A DNA stretch of 64,000 nt from Gnetum montanum (taxonomy: Eukaryota > Streptophyta > Gnetopsida > Gnetales > Gnetaceae). The stretch spans positions 451,859-515,858 of the forward strand of contig MNCI01038211.1 of assembly GCA_015680685.1 (NCBI GenBank), written 5' to 3'. The translations under genes and the position numbers were made by a program. Within the stretch, counting starts at the first letter, position 1. Each line of letters starts with the position of its first letter. The notes under the pieces were generated by a model. The model was given only the letters and a program-made list of their open reading frames with translations, was not told the DNA's origin and did no database searches. Of this stretch, positions 1 to 10,432 are shown in pieces.

Positions 1-641
1 TTTGAGATTGTAGGAGTCTTGTGCTACCTTAGTGAACCGATGGCCAATGTTCCTCCTCCCTATGCACATGTGGGGCAACAGGCAGTCTGGTTCTAGGAGG
101 GTACATGGGACTTCTTACAGTTTCTTCTCTACTATTTTAGTGTGATTATTTGGTCACACTTATTAGCCGAGATAGTAGCTGCAATCATAGAAATGTTGTT
201 ACTGGGGGCAAATCGGGGTATTTTGAAATTTTTGATTGATGGGTCAATCAAGGGTGAGCGGGCAAAAGGCTCCAACCAATGCCCAAAAGGCTTAAGATGC
301 TTAAGTTGAATCTAGGACATGCCTGAGTATAAATGCTATCACTTATATAACATGTTATTCATTGCCCATCACATGGGCACCTATTTTTAGAACCCACTTA
401 GGACCATTTACTATGTCAGCGGGTGAGTTCTGTGAAGGTATCTCATTGTGTTGTGTAATCCATGTTACTTTAAACAAAAGTGTTAATAGTATGTAATTTT
501 TTTTGTATTGCTAAGTTTTATGTTGACAAGAGTAGTCTTCATGGTGATACAAATGCCTTAGCATTGGCACAGATGGCCTTGTAGGAGTTTTCCTCTACTG
601 GGAATGTGCGTGCCAATGTCATAGGCTAATTTGGGGGTGAG
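1..641. other. Left edge, no firm feature
   Basis: No coding frame can be supported here. A G-rich tract (TGGGGGCAAATCGGGG, about 203-218) resembles the polypurine tract found before a 3' LTR on the plus strand, and a TATA-like TATAAAT sits at 328-334. Both are only suggestive. The stretch probably belongs to the retroelement that runs off the left edge. Confidence 0.25.
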
Positions 642-1924
642 TTGAAAACCTACCCAACCCAGTATTCCCAATTTTATGGAAAGTGTAAAGAAGCCAATTG
701 GTTGGATAGGGAGTGGGCATCCCTCAGGCCACTCACCATCAAAGATGTGCTAGTGGATCTCCTACCATTTCCCATGCCATTTAAACCTAGTACGCTAAAC
801 TGTGAATTTGTTGTTAGATGTTTGAGTGATGATCATTTTTTTGCTAACTTTTTTCTTTTTGCAAACTATTATAGTGGGGAGAAAATCCCAAGAGGTCACT
901 ATGATCACCTCCAAGCATAACAAAACTAACCTCTTTTTCAAGTACGGGGAGGTGGAGGAGACCCAGCGTTGGCTCTGCAATGGGGCCCCAGCCACACTTG
1001 TCGACAAGCTTCAAGAGGCTGGGTTCATGAACTTGTTTTTTTTCATCAACCCAAGTATCCCGCCTATCGAAATGCTTTCCCTAGCTAATGCCTTCTCTAA
1101 GAAGGTTGATCGCTTCCATACACATGTTCATGGTGTATGGGTAGTGTTTGAAATCAACGACCAACTATTTGCGGATCTTTTTGATGTCCCTTTTGATGGT
1201 TTCCCCATAGAAGAAAAATATAAGAAAGATGCAAACCATCAAAGGGACATTGAGGAGTGGCTAGGGGCAGCAAAGGACTGAAAGGGGATCTACATTGGGA
1301 AGGCCAGGCTAGGGGTGGCCAAAATGATTTACCCTATCTCCTATGCCCATGCCTTCCCCAAGCTACTCTCCCAAGGGAAAATCCTTGGAGTTGAACAAGG
1401 TTGGATAATAAGGGATGTCATGAAAGAGGGGACTCACTACAATTGGGCTAAATACCTTTGCAAAGGCTTGTAGACTAAAATGGTCAAACTCCACGATAAG
1501 CTTAAGTCTCATTTCAACGTGCACCATGCCTTCTTTATAGCCTACCTATGGTATTTTGCGAAATTCTTGGTAGTCCGCAAGAATGGTGTCTGGGTGCTAT
1601 AAGACCACAATCAGATTTCCAAACCATGGATTTTCCAAGTCTTCCATACCACACGATCCCAAGATCCCCCAAAAGCTATTGGGGAATTGCTTTCGATGAT
1701 GACTAGGGATCAGGTGACACGTGCTTTTCATGCCTAGGACAGTGTGGGAGAGGCACCTCCCATTATCATGGGCAGCGTGACAAGGGGAGAACACCTCATT
1801 GTAGAAACAATGGTGACTAGCTTGCAACGTAAGAGGTCCTACCTTGCCCAAGAGACTCCCCATACAAACAAAGAGAGGAGAAGGAAGCTGCGACTCAAAC
1901 TTTGCAGAGTGCAGCCTCTAATTG

Positions 1925-2044
1925 GTAAGCATATTTTATTATTTTGCTAATGCTCCCTACACTATGCTACACTAGGCAGCGTTGCATACTGCAGCATCTA
2001 TTTCAAGTTGGTATATCTTGCTTACTATGATTATGATTTATTAG
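1925..2044 (+). other. Probable intron in the 0.64-3.76 kb gene
   Basis: The donor GTAAGC follows ...CTAATTG and the acceptor is TTTATTAG just before TAGAAGAAG. Removing these 120 bases joins the upstream frame (ending RVQPLI) to the downstream acidic frame (VEEEGEDEV) through one split Val codon, with no stop at the junction. That frame agreement is the main support. Confidence 0.55.
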
Positions 2045-2430
2045 TAGAAGAAGAAGGAGAGGATGAGGTGATGGCCCCTAGAACAGGGACAACTGGCGAA
2101 AATGAAGAGGTTGTGGCCATAGAGGAAAGGGCTCTAGCCGACGAAGAAGGGGCCCCTACCATAGAAGAAAGGGCCTCAGCTAGGAAGAGGCCCCTACCAA
2201 TGAGGAAGAGACCCCTACCAATGAAGAAAGGGTCCCAATCAATGAGGAAGAGGCTCCTACAAATTAGGAAGAGGCCCCTACTGATGATCCTTTCGCCGAG
2301 TGTAGTTCAATACCGAAGGGGCATATGAGTATTGAGGATGCTGCTATATTGTTAGGTCAGCTGGAAGGAGAGGGGCTCTACTTTGATGCTGGTGAGTTTG
2401 ATTGCTTGTTTGACAATGTATCAATGGATG

Positions 2431-2431
<1 letters not shown>

Positions 2432-2478
<47 letters not shown>

Positions 2479-2479
2479 N
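2432..2479. other. 47-base poly-C run ending in N (sequencing or assembly gap)
   Basis: C runs without interruption from 2432 to 2478 and is followed by a single N. The open reading frame upstream (ending ...NVSMDD) is cut here, and the sequence to the right restarts in another frame. A homopolymer ending exactly at an N is most simply a read failure or contig end rather than biology. Confidence 0.8.
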
Positions 2480-3599
2480 GCTTTACACTGTCATTTATGT
2501 TATTCATCAGCTTTATCATGGTTCTCTCCATTGTGGCTAACACGTTCTACCATACAAAAACCACCATTGTTGATACTCCTAGTCCTTCTTTGATCTGCCT
2601 ACCACCATGCACTGAGCTCCTAACAAATTCACTTTTATGGAGGAGGTGGTCGATGACATGATTGACCGTCTAAAGCAGATCGACTCAAAAGTGGGTAAGT
2701 TAAAGTTGGTACGCTAGGCTTCCTATGTTGTTAAAGTTTCACTATGTTACTGTGAATAATGCTCTTCTGTGTATGGTTGGCACCTCTCACCTCAAATGGG
2801 ACCCTAAGCAAGTAGTAGAGGTTGAAGTTGTGCCCAAATTCCCACAGGAGGTAACCAAAGTACCTCATCACATATATGACGAAGTAAATGTGCATTGTAC
2901 TCAGCACACTCCTTGTGGGAATGCAGACGTGTCAATGAAGACCTCTGGAAACGGGTGCAAAGGCTCAAGAAGAAGAAGGCTAATCTAACTACTGAGGTGG
3001 GGAATCTCTGATCTAGTAAGGAATTCCTATTGACCAAAGACATTACTGATGGTAGTTGGCGCATGGCTATCATCGACTATGCAAGGTATTGGATGGTCGT
3101 GCGACACAACAATGAAGCCACACGCGAAATAATCGAACAATGGATACAAATGGACCTTCTAGCTTAGAAGAATCAAGATTGGAAGGATTACAGCGTGAAG
3201 GTTTATGAGTGGGGGCAGGCACAAAAGAATTACAAAGACATGTATAAACTGAAATGTGCCACCTACCATAAATAGTATCGTGATGCTTCTGTTAAGTTGC
3301 ATACCTATGAGGTATTCCTTGACATTATTGGTGCTTCTAGGACTTACGACAGGTTCATGCAATAGGTGACAGTCAATGAATCTCCCGAAAAGGAGATGAA
3401 TTTTCCCATGGGTGAGACCATTGCTGCCACCTTTTCTCCAGGACCACCGAGATGGATACCCATAGAAAAGGAGAAAGTTGTAGCAAATGTTGATCTGGGA
3501 GATAGGAATTGGGCCAACATTACCAAGGAGGAGATATTGCAATGCCTTATGGCATGCATGGATCAGATAGCCCTTGAAATGGATGCAGGGCCATCTGGG

Positions 3600-3698
3600 G
3601 TTAGTCACCCCTTTTTATTTATTTATGGTGTGATAATTTATTTTACAAAGGTCGTTGTCATAGCTCTAACTAATTATTTTATTTTCTTTGTTATGTAG
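3600..3698 (+). other. Probable last intron of the 0.64-3.76 kb gene
   Basis: The donor GTTAGT and an acceptor with a T-rich tract ending TTATGTAG bound 99 bases. Splicing joins ...GPSG to DPNKNAGPTEVGDSG in frame, ending at the TAG at 3759-3761. Read unspliced, the frame passes through a T-rich, hydrophobic segment unlike the rest and hits the TAG of the acceptor itself. Confidence 0.6.
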
Positions 3699-3954
3699 GA
3701 TCCAAACAAAAATGCAGGACCCACTGAGGTAGGGGATAGTGGTGTAGGCGAAGACCCATAGTGTAGTAGCCGAGAGTTTTATTTTTGTCTTTGGATTCTC
3801 AAAAAAATTTGTAAACCTTATTATTAATATTTTGAATAAAGTATGAAATATAAAAAGATTTATTTCATTCTGGTTAGTGTGTTGTATTTTTTTAGTCTAT
3901 TCTTTGTCTCTTTTTTTATTAATTAATTAATTAAGCTCCTTGGGAGTATCTCAT

Positions 3955-4090
3955 TTTAGTTTTAGGCCATTTTGGACCATTACTAGTTTTAGGCCTTCTC
4001 GGGTCGTTGGTAGTTTTAGGCTATTTTGGGCCATTGGATTATGATAAAGAAAAATTTTGCTTGTTTTAGGCCTTAGTGGGTCGTGTCATG
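3955..4090 (-). repeat. Minisatellite, GGCCTAAAAC unit, about 27-bp period
   Basis: Seen on the plus strand as GTTTTAGGCC at 3959, 3986, 4013 (third base pair altered) and 4073. The first three copies are spaced exactly 27 bp apart. On the minus strand it lies just downstream of the protease of element D. Related arrays occur on the plus strand at 26807 and 31714 with a 32-bp period. Confidence 0.75.
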
Positions 4091-4374
4091 ATGTAAACAG
4101 TGGGCATAATGTGAACAATTTAAATAATAAGGAAAATGTTAGCATAAACAAATGAATATGAAGAAAACAGTGTGAAGAATGACCATATGGTTGATGTAAG
4201 TCGTGATCATGTTGGAAGCAGTGCAATTGTTACACTAACGTAAGTAACAATGATTCTTGTAGTTGCTTCCTAACCCATCATGGGCTCAGTGATGCATAAG
4301 GTCGAGGGGCTTTGTTGCAATATTCTTCTATATTGTTATGTACCACTTGAGAAAGCAACTCAGCCCACGTAGTT

Positions 4375-4949
4375 TCATTTTTTTGAGCTGACATTTTGGG
4401 CTAGCTCATTAGCCAAAAAAGTAGCCTCGGTGGGGATAGGCACTTCATTTTTAGAGGTTATTACTTTTGAACCCTGCTCTATGTTGACATTGTTTACTTC
4501 CTGTGTGGCCACTTTGTCACCATAGATTACCACCTCCTTGCCCGCATAGGATAGGTGGATCTCTTGATGTATGGATGAAGATACTTCCTTGAGTTGGGCT
4601 AACCATGATCTCCCTAAGATCAAGTTAAACCCAAACATCTCTTCTACCATGATGAATGTCGCGCTTGTGGGGAACTAGTCCCCTACCACAAAGTTGATGT
4701 GGACTGTCTCCTTTACCACTACCCGTGCTCTGTTGAATGACTTGAAACACAAGGTTTTTATGGGATGATTTGATCAACCAAGCCCAGTTTGTCCACTATG
4801 GGGAATGGGATGACATTTGTAGCAACCCCGTCATCAACAAGTACTCCTCGGATCTTATGCTGACTGACCCAAATTGTGATGAATAGGGGTGCTATTGTCA
4901 CCCGACCCTTCTCAGGGTCATCCTTAATGGACTCGTGATGCAACGTCAA
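4375..4949 (-). pseudogene. Element D retroviral-type aspartic protease, Tat-like
   Basis: This is the protease part of a Ty3/gypsy polyprotein, which would cleave Gag-Pol. The active-site region reads VLVDDGVATNVIP, where the family normally has a D-G-G/S-A type motif. It is followed by GFNLILGRSWL, the conserved late protease motif of Tat/Ogre-type elements. The same two blocks in the same order occur in element C (26.05-26.43 kb). A break separates the two readable segments (4375-4650 and 4758-4949). It is continuous with gag upstream on the minus strand. No reverse transcriptase follows; the sequence passes into the minisatellite at 4090. Confidence 0.65.
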
Positions 4950-4958
4950 CTGAGCTGG

Positions 4959-7900
4959 CTACGATCCTTCAGGCATAGAAGGAAGCATAATAGCATGGAT
5001 TTCTTTCTCCTCTGCTAGTATTCCTTCATCAACCAGTATCGATGTTAACATGTGAACCAAGGCCTCACAGTGTGCAGTGGAGGTCATTACCAGGTCATAT
5101 AGGCTCAAGGTTGTATTCTTTTGTTTCAGAGCTTTTTTGACCTGAGTAAGGGCATTTAGAAGGTTTTGTCCATATTCTTGTTGTTTGTTGTCCTTCTCTT
5201 CCTCCATTTGCCCTAGGAGACAAATCTCTCGGGGAGGAGCAATTTCAAGTTTGGGGCTGGACCTTCTTGGGCAGGATGGTGATGATTGTATGCATGTAGC
5301 AGCGTCAACTGTTGATGATGAGGGGGGCATAGGCATGGAGGACAAGGAGCTAGGCTTGGGGGAACCTGATGTGGTACGTTCCTTGGCCATCTTTTTCATT
5401 AGACGCTCTTCCCCTTTTTTTGAATGGAGAGTCTATGGGACTATTTTAGATCGACTCTATGTGGCGGGGGTAGTTGAGGGTTTCGGCACCCTAATGACAA
5501 ATAGTGCTTGCGGTGTTAGCGCAGGCGGTAGCATAGTTTTGAACATGAAGGATGTAGGGGTGGATGTTTGAGGGGGAACCTTGAGGATGAATGGTTGTTG
5601 TGGCATCTTTTTTTCCATTGTTGGTGTCTCTACGCTATGCTACGTTGAGGCACACGAATCACAAATGGCTGCTGTGGTGGTTCTGGGTTATTGTCGATGC
5701 TAATTGTGTTGATGACATACCCCACATTGTTGGTGTTGAGGGGGTCCTTGTAGATGTGCATGGATTGATTTTTAGGGTGGACAGGTTTGCTTTCATCTAG
5801 AACCAACTTCCCCTAATCAATCATCTGTTGGACGTCATCTTTTAATGCTAGACAGTAATCTATATTGTGACAACAGAGTTGATGGTAGTAAGAGAACCTT
5901 TCCAATTGGAAGTTCTTAGGAACTAGCGGCTCGTTGGGCATAGCCAAGGAGGGGTTCCTAAGAAGTTTTCAGTACCGGTGATGTCGTTTGGTCACCTCCT
6001 CTAACATCTACTTATGTTGAATATACCCAGGCCCCAAAAATTGCTTCAAAAGTTTTGAAGGCTTGATGGGTAGAGGGGTATATTTGGAGCAATCTTTATG
6101 CTCGAAGTTTGGTTTAGGCTGGGTTGATGCCTCTAGTGCTGACGTTGAGGGCTGAGTAGCATTATTTAAGCTAGGCTTGGGGTTAGTCAACGTTGTGGAT
6201 ACCTTTTTTTATTGTTGTTGTTGGGTTTGGCCTTGTTTTCCATGGTGGACACCGTGGCTATCACCGTCTTGCCCTTATCTTTGTCCTTTTTGACATATGC
6301 ATTTTTGTATGCAACATAGGTCGGGTCTTTACTAGCTTCATCCGCATCTTGGATGCTCTTCGTCTGGGCAAAAGCTTGACTGAGAGAGTGTGGGACTAGG
6401 TAGTATAATTTTGACTTAATAAAGTCATTTACTGCCCCCTTGAAAATAGACAACAGATGGGCCTCTGCGATAGGCTCATAGATCTCATTCAGGGTAGCAC
6501 TCCATCACTGTATAAACTTTTGCACCAACTCTAGCCAGTCTTGCTTGACGCTCATCAACTGATCCAATGTGACTTCTAGCTTTAAGTTATACTTGAAGCG
6601 GGTCACAAACTAAGTTAGTAGCTCCTCCAGAGCTGAGATGGAGGTGTGTGGGAGTGCACAGTACTAGTCTAAAGCTTTTTCAGTCAAAGAAATAGCAAAG
6701 ACATGGATAATAGTGTGTAGCCACTACTGCAACAACAAAGATTCAGATTTAAACATGACTAGATGTGATTTGGATCACCCTCCCCATTGTATTTTGTGAA
6801 TTGGGGGAGTGAAATCCTAGGGGATAACGTGAGCATGGGAACAACCAGACTGATGGGGTTTTCATGGTAGAAATCCATGACCTACACTATGTCGGAACTA
6901 GTAGCTTTAAGACATTTAATCTCTTCAGTGAGGTTCTGGATAAGCTGGAATACTTGGTCCAGACCTAGGGACGATGTAGACAGTTTTGGGGTTGCAGGGA
7001 CAACCATCATTGGTGGCATTGTAAGGGTAGCAGCCCAGCTTATAGGAGGTACCATTGGGGCTGCTCCTATGAAGGGTGTTGCCTATGCGGTTCACCACCC
7101 AGTGGGTGGTGCTTCTGAAGTGGCAGTTGCTGGCAGTTCCATAGGATTAGTTACTTGTGTGTCTAATGGGGTAGACCACAGTCCCATGCTTGGTTGTACC
7201 ATTTTCAAGACTTGGTATGCTTGGTGGTAAACATAGTGTGGCATCTTGAAGGATTACGAAATAGGGAGAGAAGTGGTTGAGGCCCACCACACGGTTGGGG
7301 GTGGGGCTACCATTGATGGTAGGACAGGCATGGATAATGGAATGGGAGCAGGAACTCCATGCAAATATGAGGTAGGCATAGTGTGCACGTACAACAACGT
7401 AGTTATGACCAGCGTTTGGAATGATGACAAGATAGAGTGAGGAGGGAAAGTGCCTGGGAATGAAACTGAAGGGTTGGTGTGTTGGTATGCTAAGGGTACA
7501 GGGTGGCTGCCCATGGTCAATAAAAGTGTAGGTTGCAGCGGAGTCGTGGTAATCATAAAAGGGATGGATGCAAAAAGTAGTTTTGACCAGAAGACTAGGG
7601 TGGGAGGGATAGTCGTAGGGTAAGTCTAGCCACCACCCTTAGATTGGGAGTCTAGCTCTTCTTGTCCATCCTAGAATGCTTCATTGTAATGGGAGGCCGT
7701 GTCTTGCTATTCCCTAGACCTACTCATTTTTATGAGTTGGTTCAGGACCCATTAATATGATTCAGTCAACAGGATAACATTAGGGGTGGGAATGAATTCC
7801 ATCCCATTCCGATGAAGGAACTAAAATTTGTGTTTGTCCTCAAGTTCTTGGTGATCTAGGGGTATATTTTCCTGGATTCTTGCATAGAGGAAGTCATAAC

Positions 7901-8063
7901 GCTTTGCGTCTTGTGCGATGAACTTAGGTGATAGATGTTGAATCCTAAGAGACTGGCATGGTGCCAACACTGGGCTAGGTGGTCGCTTGACACCTATGGT
8001 GTTTTGAGCTAAGAAAGGGGCCTCAAGGTTGGAGGTGGAAACGGCAGTGGTTGTGGGAATCAT
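4959..8063 (-). pseudogene. Element D gag (Tat-like Ty3/gypsy), decayed
   Basis: Structural (capsid/nucleocapsid-type) polyprotein that would assemble the retrotransposon particle. The chosen start is the ATG at 8061-8063, giving MIPTTTAVSTSNLEAP. Readable blocks on the minus strand are the N-terminal part (8063-7821), a Pro/Thr-rich linker (about 7560-7250), the Retrotrans_gag-like core (about 6900-6190, with FIKSKLYYLVPHSLSQ and YVAYKN), a basic tail, and a block with LYDLVMTS near 5100 that leads into protease. Every block has a colinear counterpart in element C, which is the best evidence for the call. Numerous stops and frame changes make it non-functional. Confidence 0.7.
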
Positions 8064-8842
8064 TTTGAGTGATCAAAAGGGAATCGCAAACAAGAAACAT
8101 AGAGATCAATAAGCGATTGGAGGCTTTTTGTCCGGCTAGGTTCCAAAGGAATCATCATCGCGACCAGTCTGCACCACAGGATGCGTAGACAACCACAAGG
8201 GTGTCACATCTACACTAGTAGGTGATGAGGTACAAACCACGTGTAGGACTACCTAAAAGATATAGAAAGGGCACCAAAAGGCCCTCCTTGTAGCCCCAAA
8301 AACTGTTGCAACTGAAAATGTCAGTGGCTAGAACATCGAGAGGTTGTCGGGCAAACAGTTTAACCTCAGATTCGTGTGAGGGCCGTGTTGGAGAGAAATA
8401 GAAGCTGGGTGCCCTGAACGGTTTGATCGATCAGACAGGAACTTAATCGGTGTATCTTCACCTTTTGTAAATGTTTGTTTTTGAAGCAAGGTACGCAAAG
8501 TAAATCAACAATCAACAAATGTAAAGTGGTAAAATTAGTGCAAAAACAATGATGATAGTAAGCAAGTAGCAACAAAATTGGATGAGAAAGTGCACCTTCC
8601 CAAGGTCGTGGGTTTGATCTTTTTATTTGTTGAAAGGCATACAATAGAACATGCAACATGGAAGAGGCACAACTTACACAAAGCAGTATGGTCACAGATC
8701 TTTGAACTGTGGAGCCAACCAAGAAACTCAAAGCCAACCAAAGTGCTAAACATTGCCAACTATGCTCTCTAAAAGCCAACTTAAAGCTGATTACCCCAGC
8801 CAACAGCCAATAGCCCAACCTATCAAGCATTGTTTGCTAGAG

Positions 8843-8850
8843 TATTTATA
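8843..8850 (-). promoter_or_regulatory. TATA box, element D LTR
   Basis: TATAAATA on the minus strand within CCCTATAAATACTC, about 780 bp upstream of the gag ATG at 8063. The position and direction suit transcription of element D gag. Confidence 0.5.
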
Positions 8851-9235
8851 GGGCTAGGAGTAGGAGAAAAATGCGATTAGGATGCCATGTGTCCTAGGCC
8901 CCACAAGTTGCAAACATTGGTTGTACTATGTAGGTGTGTGATGTTGAAGGTGAGCTTCATTATGCTATGATCATACTACTAAAATTGCATGTGCCAAAAT
9001 TTGGTGTGCCAACAATGCAAGAAAAATGGAGCCTATGCTCCAGGACTACATCTTCTCTACTTTTGCCAGTAGAGTCAAGCGTAGGAACAATTTTTGGGGA
9101 TTAACTAAGGGTATGCAAAATGAAGAAAACTTGCTAATTTTGTCCGCCAAAGAGATATCATGGCGAGAATAATCATTTTCAACAAGTTATAGAGCTAACT
9201 GAAGACATCTTGATGCCTCCATGCCAGTGTTGCAC

Positions 9236-9845
9236 TACCTATGCTGTTCAGCACATTGGCGTAGCATAAGTAACTGCTCACTATGTTGTGCTACGCTATG
9301 TAGTGTAGCATAGTGTAGCCATCGTTCTTGACAAAAAACTTGTGTAGGAGCCGAGAGCATTTGTGTGAGGCTTGGTTAAGTAAACAATTGCAACTATTGT
9401 CCTCCATGCCAAAAAGCCTTCAGACTTGCTGAATTCATCTTTGGAACATTTTTGTTGTTTTTTCATCGTTGCTACATTGTGCGTAGCATAGCACAACGTA
9501 GTAGCTAGTGTATCATGCTTCCTTGTTCAATCTGCCATTTTCTACCAAGAAATCTTGCTCAAGGCTTGAGGGCTAAGTGGGACAACCAGTTTTGGAGGCC
9601 GAATCATTGCCAAGTATAGTCTTCTTTTGGAGTCACTTGACAAAGGGAGGCCTTTGTATGCTTTGTCCTTATTACACTCTGCTACGCTACATAGCGTAGC
9701 ACCCTATGTTGGTGGACAAGTTTGCTTAACAATTGCAACATGAGAAAATGCTTTGGAAGATCAACTTGTCATCAACTTATGTCTTGGACGTTTAATTGAT
9801 CTCTTTGAGGCTTGTTACCCTGCGCAGCGTAGCAGATTTCTATGC
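9236..9845. repeat. Cluster of GCTACGC/GCGTAGC imperfect palindromes
   Basis: At least four short self-complementary clusters occur near 9240-9325, 9470-9510, 9670-9705 and 9815-9840. Each is built from GCTACGCTA, TAGTGTAGC or GCGTAGC words. Related words also appear near 1963-1990 and 5630-5645. They could form hairpins. No coding frame is supported between 8860 and 10390. Confidence 0.6.
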
Positions 9846-10389
9846 TAGAAAACTTGCCAAACTATTTTTCTCATCCGAAACACTTTCAACAACTCCTATC
9901 ATGGTCCTTGGATAGACTACCAGTCAGGTTAATTGTTTGGTTGGGCAGTCTAGAGAGTCCAGCAGGCCTATTAGCCATAGAGATAGAAAACTTGCTAGAC
10001 TGTATAGTCTATCCTTGGTGCCCATATCGTTCTATCTGTCCATCATGACATTGCACTTGTGGAAATCCTTGCCCAAATTCTAAGACTTTGCTAAAGCATG
10101 AGGGTCTTGAGATTTTATGGTGTTTCAGTTTCATAGCAATCAAACACTCTAGAGTAGAGCTAAAATTTTGTAAAGGTTATGGTGCCCTTTAAACAACATT
10201 TTTGAAGTAACAAAGTTCAAGGATGTGCATGGATTCTACCCTTCAACTATGGACTACCCAAGTTGGGTAACCATATAAAAATTATGTTTGATTTTTGTGG
10301 TTGTAGTAATTTTAATTGGGAAACATATTTGAACAACCCCTGCCCCACCCCCCCCTCCCCTGGGCCCTTCTAAGTTCTTGATCCTCAAG

Positions 10390-10401
10390 TAATATCAGAG
10401 C
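10390..10401 (+). other. Ty1/copia primer-binding site (initiator tRNA-Met)
   Basis: TAATATCAGAGC matches the standard plant copia site TGGTATCAGAGC at 10 of 12 bases, and both differences are G to A. It lies about 30 bases before the start of a copia gag region, as expected. I could not define a matching LTR immediately upstream. Confidence 0.6.
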
Positions 10402-10432
10402 CTAGTAATCTAAAGCTCATGCTTCATATCTC

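Larger units (their letters stand above)
642..3761 (+). pseudogene. Decayed spliced coding region of unknown function, convergent with element D gag-protease
   Basis: A degenerate multi-exon-like coding region runs up to a TAG at 3759-3761. I do not recognise the family. Readable blocks are a globular N-terminal part (about 900-1900, broken by stops near 1279 and 1471), an acidic tract of PTNEE-type repeats (about 2045-2300), a poly-C/N interruption, a Lys/Glu-rich segment likely to form a coiled coil (about 2925-3010), and a C-terminal part to 3761. Two GT-AG introns join frames correctly (1925-2044 and 3600-3698), which argues that this was a real spliced gene. Its 3' end faces the 3' end of minus-strand gag-protease, with about 600 bp between. 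Extra, sometimes antisense, ORFs are known in Tat-lineage plant Ty3/gypsy elements, so this may be such an ORF of element D. A captured or unrelated host gene is the alternative. Confidence 0.5.
8290..10050 (-). repeat. Presumed 5' LTR / leader region of element D
   Basis: Upstream of the element D gag on the minus strand. A weak primer-binding-site candidate (TTGCAACAGTTTTTGGGG on the minus strand, about 8295-8312) matches the tRNA-Asp type site at about 11 of 18 bases. A good minus-strand TATA box lies at 8843-8850. Further right are several GCTACGC-type palindromes (9240-9840). I cannot find the partner LTR, which may lie left of the window, so the outer boundary is a guess. The long minus-strand open frame at 8366-8830 overlaps this promoter and leader and shows no recognisable protein. 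Confidence 0.35.

Noticed and set aside
2383-2540. Polyproline protein region
   Set aside because: Caused only by the poly-C run that ends in N.
5185-7556. Several plus- and minus-strand open frames of 60-130 codons
   Set aside because: The plus-strand frames are antisense to the element D gag, whose homology to element C explains the conservation; the others lie in its low-complexity linker.
8366-8830. 154-codon minus-strand open frame
   Set aside because: Overlaps the presumed LTR leader just downstream of a TATA box; no recognisable motif and composition like non-coding flanks.
10321-10370. C-rich run as a second assembly gap
   Set aside because: It is short and mixed (CCCCACCCCCCCCTCCCC) with no N, so it is ordinary low-complexity sequence.
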